From Uranotaenia lowii (taxonomy: Eukaryota; Arthropoda; Insecta; Diptera; Culicidae): a stretch of 64,000 nucleotides of DNA. The position numbers were made by a program, and so were the translations under genes. Where the stretch lies: positions 366,339,160 through 366,403,159 of the forward strand of contig NC_073692.1 in the NCBI RefSeq assembly GCF_029784155.1, in the 5' to 3' direction. The notes below the pieces were generated by a model, which had not been told where the DNA came from, searched no databases, and worked only from the letters and a program-made list of their open reading frames with translations. This document shows positions 1 to 12,221 of this stretch, in pieces (the first letter of the stretch is position 1; each line of letters begins with the position of its first letter).

Positions 1-145
1 TCCCATAATTTTCAAATAACTTATGTGCTCAACCTATTCATACTACCGTGGGTCGAATTGCGTAAATTACTTTTTCGGCTGAAACTCTCTTGTTTCGTAG
101 TCGATTTTTTACAAATTTATAATTTTGGGACGTTTATAACTTAAG

Positions 146-625
146 ATTGCCAGATTTTTTTCAGCCCGTATACGGGCCGGACAAATCAAGGCAATTTTTT
201 TTAAGATCCTGAAAAAAATCCGGGCATTTGATTCCAAAATTGACGACCAAAAAATCGGGAAATATCTGGAAAATTTTTGCCAAAACCTAGAAACCACTCA
301 AGAATCAAGAAACAAAATTTAAAAACAATGTTTCATCAAAACTTATCGACAGATTCCAATTCCTATTTTAGGATTCTAGAAAACCTTTTATGATTATTTA
401 TATAAGATTAGCTCAAAAAAAATCGTGGTGGAGGCAAAAATTAAAAAATTTTACAACACAATTTGTTTTTTTTTCTTATGTTTGTTTTGCCAAATAAAGT
501 AAATAAATCCAGACTAAGTACGGGCATTTTTCAATGAAATCTGTGCAAGGCTGGACTTTTCTAAAATTTTGTAATTAATTTTCGGGAAAACCATTATGAA
601 ACCGGTCAATCTTCCAACCTAACTT
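146..625. repeat. Old dispersed AT-rich repeat, copy 1
   Basis: This stretch carries scattered GC-rich blocks in AT-rich DNA: GATTGCCAGATTTTTT near 146, ATCCGGGCATTTG near 228 and GCTGGACTTTTC near 550, followed by a TTTTCGGGAAAACC block. The same blocks recur in the same order and orientation at about 43,190-43,645. It is a decayed interspersed repeat with no coding capacity. The class (MITE or other) is not determined and the ends are approximate. Confidence 0.45.
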
Positions 626-639
626 GTCTCAAATATGTT

Positions 640-1080
640 TTTCAGACAAAATTCCACAAAAACATTTATTTGAACATTATTCAAAATCGAAGTTAACTTT
701 ATTTTTTCAAAAACATGCTTTGGGAAAAGGCTTTAAATCAGTTATTAAGTGTTTGAAAAAAATTTCACTTAGTAAGCTGAAGTTGAAAGCTATATGTTGT
801 CTACATGGTAATTTTTGTTTTCATTTTTGTGAATCAGGGACACAAACAATGTAAAAAAGTGCTGTAAAAATCGTACTTTTCAATCAATCAACATCCAAAG
901 CTGTTCCAGTCACAGTAGAAATATGTATTTCAAAATATGAAATTAAAAGTTTTGAATTTTGGAGAATTTTGGACGACAATTCAAAGGTAGCTGTTTTTCG
1001 AAATATTTATCAAGCTGCATTTTCTGAGACTATTCATACACCTCAATTCAGCTTAGCACTGGATTTTGAATTTATTAACG
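640..1080. repeat. Diverged repeat copy, related to 31,500-31,990
   Basis: Short blocks such as CACTTAGT, CTGAAGTTGAAAGCTAT, CGTACTTTTCAATC and CAAAGGTAGCTGTTTTT occur here and again in order at 31,500-31,990, with much divergence between them. This fits two old copies of one non-coding repeat. Nothing in it looks like a gene. Confidence 0.35.
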
Positions 1081-1194
1081 CAAGGTTTAGGCAATAAAAT
1101 CAATAAAAAAAAGCAATTTATACTGGCTCTAGTGATGAGATAACATCGTTTGTTCCAGATTTCTTTTGATGTATCCAGGCTTACCTTGTCAAAC

Positions 1195-1310
1195 TATTAT
1201 TAGCATTAGCATTAGTGCCGAGAACTGATGAGTCCATTACCAGGAGGCTCAATTTGAGTTTTTTGGTGTGAGGGAGTGTGGCGGGTCATTATAAAAAAAA
1301 ACTTGGCCTA
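1195..1310 (+). mobile_element. LINE 3'-end fragment (short)
   Basis: The segment CCATTACCAGGAGGCTCAA followed by TTTTGGTGTGAGGGAGTGTGG and an A-run matches the 3' untranslated end of the LINE fragment at 29,553-30,138, where CCATTACCAGGGGGTTCAA and GGTGTGGGGGAGTGTGG precede an A-rich tail. It is a 5'-truncated remnant of that family with no coding part left. Confidence 0.5.
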
Positions 1311-3137
1311 GATGCTCAGATATTGATTAAAACTTCCCGGATTTATCCCATGTTTAAACTGATATTTCGCTCAATCAAATAAATTATAGTTAAATATTTA
1401 GATTTTGTGTTCAAAAACATAAAAAAAAATCAAGTGTAACATAAATCGTTATATCTCTGAACCAAAACATCTCATACAAATCTAAAACGTGATTAAAATT
1501 AACAATAATAAAACTGATTTAATAACAGTTTTATTTTGATTGGTAAGGTTTTGTTAATCGGTTTTATATAAGCATACTAAAAATGTACTAGAAGATGAAA
1601 TCAAACACCAAATTTATATTCTGGACGTTAAATGTCTTCGAAATCATATTTTGTAGCTCTGAAACATAAAACGTTGCTCCCCTGCTTATCAATATTATGA
1701 ACTCACGGGCTGAAATAGATTTACCACATATATAAATGTGTTATAAGACAGCTTTAGATAAAATATAAGTACTAGAGAACGTCTATTACTTGTCTTGTTG
1801 AGACACAAAAAAGGTTTATTCTAAAAACATATTATTTTTCAATTTTCCAGTCGAAATTCCAAACCAGTCGAAATGATGGGGTCCGTAAATCTAGTGTTTT
1901 TATTAATCGCTTACTGAAATTCCAAAATAAAAGTAATTCACCTAAGGTAACTGTTCGTTTAAAACATGAAAAAAAATCTATCAACGTTTGCAAATTAAGT
2001 AAATTTTAAATGTTAATATTTATACAGTGTTTTTATACACCAAACTTCAAAATTATCATGTGAATCGATGACATGTTCAAAAAAATTTTGGATAGAGTTT
2101 TGATTATAACAAATACAGAGGCGGATCAAACTACTTTTTTCGCAATTTTATGGGTAAATATCTTCAAAAACAGATAAAATTCAAAATACCTGCAATCTTT
2201 TTGCACTCCGCAGTAAACTCTTATCTTTATCCACCACCGCTATCACGAATCGATACCCTTCAATCGAGAAGGAATCCGTTCGACGATTTTTGTTCACTTT
2301 GTCGGTGTCTTTCAGCACCCAAAGCAGCTTTCCTCAGCCCAAAACACACCCTCACCTGTTTTCAAACTAAGCAAGGAGTCTCTACAAAGTAAGGAAAAAC
2401 GGACCCACACGGAAAAGTGGACAGACAGGGCCAGAAGTGAATGTTTTCCGAATGCAGTCGATTGGAAAATGAACGAAACGAAAGAACAGCACAGATCAGA
2501 ACCCAAACGAAGTGAACAAACGGACAACAATTCCTACTGACTTCTCAAACAGGGACAGGGGGGATTAAGAGCAGCTCTTTGGTGGCATCCCAGCCAACCG
2601 AAACCTTTCTTTCACGAATTTTTGGGTCCATAAAGCCCTGAATGAAAAGGGAGATGAAAGAGAATGTTTGGGGCAGCTAGCTCTAAAAGGGTATTCAATG
2701 GGCCTGGAAAAGATTGACGTTTTCATTGTTGGGCACCGATTAGCAGGACATTCGGAAGTCTTCAGGCGACCTCCCCCAACCATGAGGATGAGCATTCTGA
2801 TTCCTGGACCAGTTGGGGCTCAGCTGGTTTTCCGGCTTTCTTTCTTCTGTTCGAAACAAGATGGCTCCAAAATGGGCTCAGTCTCCATGTAAGCAATATC
2901 TTTGTCAGGTCAATCGGATGTCAAGTGGAAAGATGGTTTGTTTATTGGGCAAAGTTTTCTGTCATCCTCAGCATTTTGAGAGGATTATTCGAAACTTTTC
3001 CTCGGGGAGTTTCCCATCAAGATTATGGTCTTACGAAAAGGTTTCCCTTTACTTAAAACTCACAATTCAAAACCGTCTAAACAACTTAAAGCGTTGTAAT
3101 AGCTAAGACAATATTGAACCGAATAAGAAAATTTTTT
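1311..3137. other. Non-genic stretch, no supported feature
   Basis: The first part is AT-rich. The portion around 2,150-3,100 is somewhat richer in G and C and has short overlapping open frames on both strands, but none has codon structure, a domain or splice context that I recognise. Confidence 0.4.
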
Positions 3138-3935
3138 ACAATTTTAAAAATTTTGACAATTTTGATTGAAAATTTTGACAATTTTAACAATTTTGACAAT
3201 TTTGACAATTTTGATAATTTTGACAATTTTGACAATTTTGACAATTTTGACAATTTTGACAATTTTGACAATTTTGACAATTTTGAAAATTTTGGGAATT
3301 TCGGCAACTTTGGCAATTTTGACAATTTTGGCAATTTTGACAATTTTGACAATTTTGACAGTTTCGACAATATTGACAATTTTGACAATTTTGACAATTT
3401 TGACAATTTTGACAATTTTGACAATTTTGACAATTTTGACAATTTTGACAATTTTGACAATTTTGACAATTAGGACAATTTTGACAATTTTGACAATTTT
3501 GACAATTTTGACAATTTTGACAATTTTGACAATTTTGACAATTTTGACAATTTTGACAATTTTGACAATTTTGACAATTTTGACAATTTTGACAATTTTG
3601 ACAATTTTGACAATTTTGACAATTTTGACAATTTTGACAATTTTGACAATTTTGACAATTTTGACAATTTTGACAATTTTGACAATTTTGACAATTTTGA
3701 CAATTTTGACAATTTTGACAATTTTGACAATTTTGACAATTTTGACAATTTTGACAATTTTGACAATTTTGACAATTTTGACAATTTTGACAATTTTGAC
3801 AATTTTGACAATTTTGACAATTTTGACAATTTTGACAATTTTGACAATTTTGACAATTTTGACAATTTTGACAATTTTGACAATTTTGACAACTTTGGCA
3901 ATTTTGACAATTTTGACAATTTTGGCTATCTTGTT
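3138..3935. repeat. 9-bp minisatellite (TTTTGACAA)n, about 85 units
   Basis: A head-to-tail array of the 9-mer TTTTGACAA runs for about 0.8 kb. From about 3,481 to 3,888 the units look identical. Toward both edges, especially 3,280-3,370 and 3,889-3,930, units carry changes such as GGCAA, GAAAA and GGGAA. Homogenised centre and degenerate margins are what unequal exchange produces. The unit length is a multiple of three and several frames lack stops, so long artificial open frames (poly-ILT, poly-FDN, poly-KIV, poly-KLS) appear on both strands. They are not genes. Confidence 0.97.
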
Positions 3936-4898
3936 AATTTTGCTCATTTTGACAAATTTGGATATCAGTAATAACATTCGTGACAAACAACGATTCATGG
4001 TTTTTTTGAATGCAACATGAGAGTAAAAAGTTCTGTGTTCGTCTATAAGCACTTTTTTTAGATGACAAAGATTGACACCAGCATGCGTAATCTAAGGTGT
4101 ATGAAGCATTCCTCATCATATTTTTCAAAGTGGATATCTATTCTTTTAATTTTAGAAAGTATTTGAAACATCTGTTTTAAAAGTTTTGAAGAATACAGAA
4201 TTTAATTAAATTCAATATATATTTTATACAATAAATAAATATCAGGTCAATCACCTTAACCAAAACAAGGAAATGTAGGAAACACCGATAACCCAGGAGT
4301 CGAAAAACAAAACGAAGCGAGTGTCAAAAACGATCGTTTGACACCATCTTTCACCGATCATTCCTAAACACAACTATGTAGTTTGTAAAATGTACGGCAA
4401 AAGCACAAGAGAGAGAAAAAAAAGGGAAATTGAAACCAACTGGCACAGGACGGACGATAAACCATCATCATCGTCATCGCCATCGTCAATGTTGTCGACG
4501 TCGTCGTCAGCTGGTAACAGATGTGCATCTGGTTTGTTCTGAATTGCATCTAAAATGCATGCATGTTATCGGTTGCATCGGAAACGTAACGAATGGGTGG
4601 GTAATGAGGACAAACCGGCCTCATCCGGATTGAGGGGGGAGAAAAGACGAAAATGTTTACAATGAAAAAAGAGAAAATATTCATTTAGTTTGTGAACAGT
4701 TTAACGCTCAGCATTTTGTCATTCTATCTGGGGTCACATCTTGGATTCGATTTTTTTTTCGTGACAAGATGAAAAGTATGAACAATGTGATATGCTTATC
4801 GTATCTGTTCGTTACACATGCGTGAACATTTTCTGCATAATAACGGTTGTATGCTACAACTGCGTGCTTTGCTAATTTGTAAATCTAGATAAAATAAG
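3936..4898. other. Non-genic stretch, no supported feature
   Basis: Unique-looking sequence with a short CAT/CGT-rich patch around 4,460-4,510. No domain, RNA or repeat was recognised. Confidence 0.4.
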
Positions 4899-4900
4899 TA

Positions 4901-5799
4901 TGGGAGAGTGGGGAATCATGGGAAACTTTTTTTCGTTGTTCCATAACTTCTTTATTATAAAAAATAAAATGAAAATAAAAAATGGTATGGTTTTCTACAT
5001 TTTCAAGGTATCATACGGCTTTTTTTTAAATTTTTAATAAGTTATTTTTCCCAAATTCTGACTGTTTGAAAAAAAGCAATATTTTTTGGATTTTGAAAAA
5101 TGGTGGGGAATCGTGGGCCACCAAATCCAAATTGACCAAATAACATGCAAAGTGCACAACTGTGATTTCTTAATTCATTTCGTTATTTTAAAGCAATTTC
5201 AGATGATGAAATAAAAAAGAGAGCTGTGTATGATCTCATAGATTCCAAAACCTGGCTCGCGAACGTTTTGGCAAAACTTCTTATATAGGATGGACAAAAT
5301 ATTTTTCATAACTCTTCATTTGGCATAAGAAAACTTTACAGATAGGAAAAATGTATTTTAAGTTCTGAATTTGTATAAAAACATAAAAATATAGGTGGTT
5401 CAAGATGTGTGGCCCACGATTCCTCACAAGCTATGGTTTGCAAATTGGTTGCGTTTGTGTGACTTTTTGATGTTTCATCAAAAATTCCTTTTCCACGTGA
5501 AAGATCATGACAAAACTAAGATCATAGCGTATGAGTATATTTTTGTTATGCACTTTAGGTTCCCTATCGATGAAATTAGCGGGTGTTTTTTTAATTATGA
5601 AAGTAAATTTGTCTAACTTTTTTTAGCATGATAAATAAAAGAAGCATATGATGTATATTTCAGTCAACAACATATAGGAATATATGCTCACGCAAAGCGA
5701 CGACGATGACAGTTGGTTTGAGATTTTTATCTCAACACACATCAGAGATATTGAAAGTGGCACACGTTTCCCCATGGCCCACGATACCCCACTCTCCCC
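4901..5799 (+). mobile_element. TA-flanked MITE family A, copy 1
   Basis: The left end TGGGAGAGTGGGGAATC and the reverse complement of the right end, GGGGAGAGTGGGGTATC, form terminal inverted repeats of about two dozen bases. TA lies directly outside each end (4,899-4,900 and 5,800-5,801), which fits Tc1/mariner-type target duplication. The phrase CCCACGATTCCYC recurs inside. The element is 0.9 kb without a transposase frame. A second, inverted copy sits at 8,598-9,803. Confidence 0.75.
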
Positions 5800-5832
5800 T
5801 ATAGATAAGCACTAAAAACCGGGAAACATTGT

Positions 5833-6374
5833 TCAGCAAACATTTTTGTGGCTATATTCTTATTCTGTTTTGATAAAAGTACATTATAGAAAGATCGTAT
5901 GAAAGTTAAAAAAACAGCATTTACCTACTAAAGTGGAGGCAATTTACATACATCAATTTCATTTCTTTTACAAGCGACAAAAACTTCACCAATTGGACTT
6001 TATACGACATCTTATTCGTACATATCGAAAAAATGTAAGAAAGATTTTGCTCTCATAGCCGGAAATCATTGCCATCGACAATGTCTTCCAGTTCGCTCAT
6101 TGGTCAATATTTTTCAATTTCCATCTCATTTTCAGTCATTTGGCAGTCCCTGCTGGTTGCAGAGAAAACTTGACGATGATTTTCTCACTTGATGCCCGCG
6201 CGGGAGCTAAACCATTTTAAAGTTTACAAACATGGCGGACTTTCTATCATATCCGACTTAAATTGACTTCAGACGACATTTTATACGATCTTTTCACTAT
6301 GCAGTTGGAATTGCGCAACACCATTGTAAACGACTTAATTTATCATTTCTGATACGATTACATGTTTGCTGGGG
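5833..6374 (+). mobile_element. MITE family B (CCAGCAAACAT ends), copy 1
   Basis: It begins CAGCAAACAT and ends ATGTTTGCTGGGG, giving inverted ends of about 11 bp. The body aligns over its length with 19,923-20,456 (for example AACAGCATTTACCTAC, TTCAGACGACATTTTATACG, AACACCATTGTAAACGACTT). It is about 540 bp and non-coding. It lies about 30 bp right of MITE A copy 1. The superfamily is not determined. Confidence 0.75.
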
Positions 6375-6458
6375 TCGCTCGCCAAAGTGCAACAAAAAAC
6401 TATTCCAGCTCAACCAAGTGATCAATTTCAAAATAAACATTCCAAAATTTATTTAAAA

Positions 6459-7757
6459 CTAGCTGACCCGGTGTGCTTTGCTACACCTTCCAAAAATGAA
6501 TGATTGCTAGTACCCAGTTCCACTGAATAGAGGGAGGGGTGCTAAACCACTGGAAAAAAACATTTGTTGTGTTCGAATACCCTCTCATGCTAAATTTGAT
6601 TTCATTTGCTTTATTGGTCGTTGAGTTATGCTATGAAATTAGTATCGGAACCCCTCTTCCTACCTATCCCCTACCTGGAAGGAGGGGATCAAGATCAAAC
6701 ATTCCGTGTATTCAAATACAATCCCATGCCCAATTCTGTCAATTTGTTCGATTGTATGATTGTTCGCATACCATATTTGGTTCCATTTGTTAGAAAAGTT
6801 CTTGGTTCATGCACGCTTCATGCTTCCTATCACGCAACTGTAAGTAGTACCAAATATTCACAGAAACATTACTTGTGCTCAAATACCCTCCCAAGCCAAA
6901 TTTCATTCCATTTCCTGGGTAAGTTCCCGAGTGACGTGAAAAATTGTATGGGAGCATCCTCATCCCTCAAGATTTTCCGCCTTGAAAACGGAGGTTTTTA
7001 AAAATATCATAGAAACATTTCTCGTAATCAAATATCTTCCCACGCCAAAGCTGGATCCATTTGCTTGATTATTTTTCCAGTAATGCTGAAAACTGTAAAG
7101 GAGCCCCCTCCCCACTTTCTATCTCCTCAACAGACGGAGGGAGAGGCACCAAATATTCATAGAACTATTTATCGTACCCAAATACCCTTCCAAGCCAAAT
7201 TTTGTTTCATTTGCTCGAATAGTTTTCAAGTTATGTAATAAAAAAGGAGTTAAAGGCCCCTCCCCTCCTACTTGAATCTTCACTGGAAGGAGGGAGGGGT
7301 CTGAAATAATTATAGATCGATTTCTCGTATTCCACTTCCCTTCCATGTTAAATTTGGTTCCATTTGCTTGATTAGATCTCCAGATATGTAAAAAATTGTA
7401 AGTTAGGCCCCCTCCCTCCTTCCTATCTCCCCACTGGAAGGAGGGAGGGGTACCGAACCATCATAGAAACATTCCTCGTACCAAAATAAACTCCCATGAA
7501 AAATGTGGTTCCATTTGCATGATGAGTTCTCGAGTTATGAAGACTTATCACTTTTATTTATATGACCCCCCCCCCCCTTCCAAGAAGAGGGAGGGGTCCC
7601 AAACTATTATAGGAACCTTTTCCGGCCTCCAATACCCCCATCTGCCAAGTTTCACGCAAATCGGTTCAGTAGTTTTCGAGTCTATAGGGAACAGACAGAC
7701 AGACAGACAGACAGAAAGACAGACAGACAGACAGAAATTCATTTTTATATATATAGA
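6459..7757 (+). mobile_element. CTAGCTGACCCGG element with GACA tail, copy 1
   Basis: It starts CTAGCTGACCCGGTGTGCTT and ends with a run of GACA units (7,690-7,735) followed by AAATTCATTTTTATATATATAGAT. The start and tail fit the microsatellite-associated, non-autonomous elements known in insects (mini-me/MINE-like; family assignment is inference). The interior is a diverged tandem array. The anchor CCATTTGCTTGA...GAGTTATG recurs near 6,604, 6,785, 6,908, 7,069, 7,206, 7,361 and 7,511, and a final variant near 7,655 reads CAAATCGGTTCAGTAGTTTTCGAG. Spacings are about 125-180 bp. No coding capacity is seen. Confidence 0.8.
7690..7735. repeat. (GACA)n microsatellite in element tail
   Basis: About eleven GACA units with one AAAGACA interruption form the tail microsatellite of the element ending at 7,757. 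The element at 45,564-47,581 has the same arrangement at 47,526-47,558. Confidence 0.95.
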
Positions 7758-7809
7758 TAGTGGAGGATAGGTCCATACAGAGCTAATGGCTAGCATGTTC
7801 CTACTTTTA

Positions 7810-8165
7810 ACGTGCAAAAAAAATTTCATTGAATCAAACAACTAGAGCAGAAATTGTTGAACAAATTGAAGCTCTTCATTAAACTGGAATTGATTTTCCC
7901 TGAAATTTCGTTTTGACTATCTAATCTAACAATTTGCGCCAGAGGTCTTTAGATTTTCACATTTATTTTTTTCAATTTCCTGAATTTTTTGTTTTTGGAG
8001 CTAGATTTGGTTAGATTTTTTTTGGAAATAAAATTAAACCATATTTCAAAGCTACATTGCATTGCATTTTTTCAATGAAAATCATAAAATAGCACATCAA
8101 AACGCATTGAAATGTTATACGGTTTTAAAATAAGATTTTTAAATAACCTTTGACATGCAAAATTG
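7810..8165 (+). repeat. Direct repeat C, copy 1
   Basis: About 350 bp here aligns with 9,205-9,570 in the same orientation. Shared blocks include AACTGGAATTGAT, CCTGAAATTTCGTTTTGAC, AAACCATATTTCAAAGCTACAT and ATAAAATAGCACAT. Non-coding, family unknown. Confidence 0.7.
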
Positions 8166-8595
8166 TAAATAAACATTTATGAGTGTCAAAAAGTACCGTC
8201 TGCATCGCCGAGTATTCTGCAAACAATTCTTCTGTATAACCCAATTCATGATGAAGATATTATCTTTTAACTTTTAATACATGACTTGTGCAAACCATAC
8301 TTCGTAGGGCACTAGCAGTAAAGTCAGTTTAATTAATTGGTTTTCAATGCCAAAAGACATGCCCCTATTTCCAGCTATGAACGTTTTTGCCTTTAAAGAA
8401 TTATTGATATTGACACAAAAGTCATCAGCCAGATCGGATCCACAGAAGCAACAAAAATGATGCAAATTTATTATTAAAAAAATACTCCCTTTTTTCCTAC
8501 AAACCTCTAAATTAAAATTTACTTATGTAAACATGACTTAAAAATGGTGGTATAATAATGGAAATGTTCCAAAATCGATAAAGTCAACTACTATG
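8166..8595. other. Non-genic stretch, no supported feature
   Basis: AT-rich spacer between repeat C copy 1 and MITE A copy 2. I see no gene or element in it. Confidence 0.4.
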
Positions 8596-8597
8596 TA

Positions 8598-9803
8598 GGG
8601 GAGAGTGGAGTAACGTGTGCCCCTCTGAATATCTCAGATGTGTACCGAGATAAAAATCTCAATTCAACTGTCATCGACGTCGCTTTGCGTAAGCTTTTTT
8701 TCCATATGTCGTTGACTGAAATTCGCATCATATGCTTCTTTTATTTATCAAGCTTGAAAAATTAAAAAAAAACTTACATAATAAAACAAGCACCCGCTAA
8801 TTACATCGATGGGAAACCTAAAGTTCACAACAAAAATATGCTTATACGCTTATGATCTTGGTTTAGTCGTGTGTTTTTTTTGTGGAAAAGGAATTTTTTA
8901 TGAAACATCAATCAGTCACACAAACCCAACCAATTTGCAAATAGGCCACATTTTGTGGGGTATCTTGGGCCACCTATATTTTATATTTTTATACACATTC
9001 AGAACTTTAAATTAGTTTTTCTTATCAGTAAAGTTTTAAATGCTAAATGAAGTGTTATGAAAAATATTTCGTCCATCCTATATAAATAAAAAATGCCGAA
9101 ACGTTCGTGAGCCAAGTTTTAGGAATTTCTCGTTCAAATACAACTTTCTTTTAATTTTCCCTTCTGGAATTGCTTAAAAAACTAAATAAATTATGAAATT
9201 TCAGTTTTGGGTAAAAAAATTTTTTTTCATTAGATCAAACAACTGAAGCAGAAAATTTTGAACAAATTTAAACTCTTTTTTAAACTGGAATTGATGTTTC
9301 CTGAAATTTCGTTTTGACAATGGAGTTTTTTCATTATCTGAAGGTCTTCCCCAAATCCAAAATTTGGTTCATTTATACGACTTGAAAACACATGTATTTC
9401 CTATTCCTAAAAATTTTGTTTTTGAAGCTAGATTTTGTTAGATTATTTTCTGGAAATAAAATTTAACCATATTTCAAAGCTACATATCTTTGTAATTTTT
9501 CAATAAAAGTTATAAAATAGCACATAATAGCACGCATTGCAATTTTAAAAGCTTTTTAATAAAGTTTGCATGATATTTGGTCAATTTGGATTTAGTAGCC
9601 CACGATTCCCCTCCACTTTTTCAAAATCAAAAAAATAGTGCATTTTTTTAAACAGCCAGTACTTGAGGAAAATAACTTATGAATAGTTTAAAAAAAATGC
9701 CTTATGATATCTTGGAAATGTAGAAAACCATATCATTTTATCTTTTATTATAAAGAAGTAATGGAACATAGACAAAAGTGGTCCATGATTCCCCACTCTT
9801 CCA
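8598..9803 (-). mobile_element. TA-flanked MITE family A, copy 2 (inverted, interrupted)
   Basis: The left end GGGGAGAGTGGAGTAAC has TA at 8,596-8,597 and the right end reads GATTCCCCACTCTTCCA with TA at 9,804-9,805. The body is the reverse complement of 4,901-5,799 in order, for example GCATCATATGCTTCTTTTAT versus its complement near 5,640. An extra ~365 bp (9,205-9,570) absent from copy 1 is a second copy of direct repeat C, so the copy was invaded after insertion. Confidence 0.75.
9205..9570 (+). repeat. Direct repeat C, copy 2, inside MITE A copy 2
   Basis: It aligns with 7,810-8,165 and splits the alignment of MITE A copy 2 with copy 1 at the position matching about 5,150-5,165. It was therefore inserted into the MITE. 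Its own ends and target duplication are not clear by eye. Confidence 0.65.
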
Positions 9804-9805
9804 TA

Positions 9806-12130
9806 CCCGATAGAAAAAGGTTTTGTATGCAGTAGAGTGTTGAAATTTTCATTTTCAATCTTTCTGGGGATCCCAAGAATTCCCGGGAAAAGGATCTTCA
9901 GATTTCCTGATTATCGGGAACGCTGAAAAGACAGCTTTCAGAACAACCAGAGATTTCAACTGATTTCTATAAAATTAAGTGTTTCAGAATCATCTTGTCA
10001 TTTTCAAAGAAAATGTTTTATCTTGTTTAACCCTCCTCTCCCATGGACATTTTTTTCAAGCAAAATTTTCAGATGAAAAAATTAATTTATTATAGTGAGG
10101 AAATGTTTTGATCCCAAAAGGTGTTCAAAAATAAGTTTAAACAAATATGTCAGAAATTTGGCTCGCCTCCGGCGGATTTTTTTCCAAAAATCACTCTAGG
10201 CTAAAGACATTTCATTTGCCGACAAGAATGACCTTTAAGAATTAAAATTTATTTTTTAGTGTAAGTTAAGAGTTGCAATTCAATAAACTTTGTGTAACAA
10301 AATAAGTTCAGATTTCGAAACCAACCATTTGAAATTCCAAATTCATGCATCGTATAGTAATTTTACACATCAACTTATGTGTTCAATACTCACAATAGTC
10401 AAAAGAATTTGCAAAAAAAATCTAGAACCTCTGTTCATTATTTAATTACTAATCTTTTTGATAATTGAAAAATCGTTTAAATATGTCATTAAAAACTTAT
10501 GCTAAAATAAAATATTTTTCAAAACACCAATTTAAGACTTCAATATTTTTTTCCTGGTCTTCTCAATGGTCAACTTCACATTCAAAAGGGTTTTGATAAA
10601 TTACACAAGGCAATAAAATTCACCTTTTTGTAAAATGCCAAGAATTGAGGAATTTATTTTATTTAATTTGGGTGCCCTAAATTCAAATATTCAATTATTC
10701 TATCATCGTTGATATTTTAAATCACTTTTGAAAATAGGAAAAATTCATTTAAAAAACTTTTGCGGTTCTTGACAAAATCTTGAGAATTGAAAAAAAAGGT
10801 TGAAACTGATTATCAACTTTCCTCAAGACCGCGACTACTTTCAACTTCTCCGAAAAATGTATAAAGAATTTCTATTATTTTTTATTTTTTAACCCTTTGT
10901 TGTTAAATACGGGAGTATGAACAGTTTTTTGAAAAGTGTTTAATCTAATTGAATTTCAATATTTTTTGAAGCAAACATTAAATCGTTTTGCAGGATTTAA
11001 CAAATTTTTTTATTGAATTTAATCTTTTATTTCAAACTTTCTTCAGTAATGTCAGTGATACTTGTGATGATAGTTTTCAAATTTTTAAAACTGTAGAATT
11101 TAACTTTTTAAGATCATTTTTAAACATATGCTTGGAAATATCATTCCCAAATTGAATAAGTTTAACAAATAAATTCAGAATCAGTTTTTCTTTCATGTAA
11201 ATAGATTTATTAGCTTATCAGTTACCACTGATTGATTGCACTCAAAACTCAACTCAACTACATTTTAAAACTTATTAACATCATATCACCAAAACTAGAG
11301 GTGCCTGACAAAATCTGACAAAAGATTAGATTTCAAGACGCTAAAATCTATTCTTTTTGTAAATCTAAGACTCCAAATGCTGTTTCCTTGAGTAATCAAT
11401 TAAATTCTTTATATAAGTTTTTAAAATATCAAGATGTATTTATTGCAAAATTTCTTTCTGAATTATTACAAAAACTTATCTTTTTCATTTTCAAATTTTG
11501 TATTAATTTCCTAATGAATTCACCGAATTTTAAAGAATTGTTTATTTAGTTTTATTGATTTTTTAAGTCAAACTTTTAAAATTTTTGTTATTATATTATA
11601 AATAAGTATGTCTTTAGTTTTTCAATCTTCAATTTCTGTGTTTTGAAAAATTATCTTAATTTTATTCTATTAAGTACCCAACTTTCCAAAAGACTCAGAA
11701 CCTAAAATTTTCAACTACAAATTTCACGCTCGAGAATCAACAATGTTTCACTGTTTATTATTTTAAATCATCTCTTTTGAAGCAATCTTATTTTTTATTT
11801 AATCTTTTTTTTTAATAATCTATGAAAAGTTTGAAAAATGATTCAAAGTAGCATGTTGCATGTGCAATGTCAAGTAATTTATTAGATCCTTATTCCCATA
11901 ATCAAACCTGTACATTGTCAGACTAGATTGCTTAAAAAAATTTCTAGCATATTTCTTGTTCGGAATGAGGATCATCATTTTGAATAATTTATCGCAATAT
12001 TTATAAAATTGATTCTGATTGATTTTAAATCTTATCAGTAAAACTTATTATATTTTGACGATGTGTGACGATCATATCTACATAAGTAAGAAAATGGTTC
12101 TATTTATGAATCTGAATTGAATTGATTTCT
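9806..12130. other. AT-rich stretch, no supported feature
   Basis: Very AT-rich, without open frames of note, recognisable repeats or RNA genes. Nothing can be assigned. Confidence 0.45.
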
Positions 12131-12221
12131 AACGGCTATCAGTCTCGGATTTTTTTTAATTAAAAATGACTACAGCAAAAGCCGTCGTTTTTTCTTAAAA
12201 AATCCGAGATAAATAGCCGTT
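12131..12221. repeat. Inverted repeat (25-bp arms), hairpin-forming
   Basis: The left arm AACGGCTATCAGTCTCGG plus T-run pairs with the right arm A-run plus TCCGAGATAAATAGCCGTT, about 22 of 25 positions, around a loop of about 40 bases. It could be a tiny MITE or a decayed foldback. Confidence 0.6.

Noticed and set aside
3086..4052. Long open frames on both strands through the minisatellite (up to about 300 codons)
   Set aside because: They consist only of translated 9-bp units. The unit length is a multiple of three and stop-free in several frames, so the frames carry no coding evidence.
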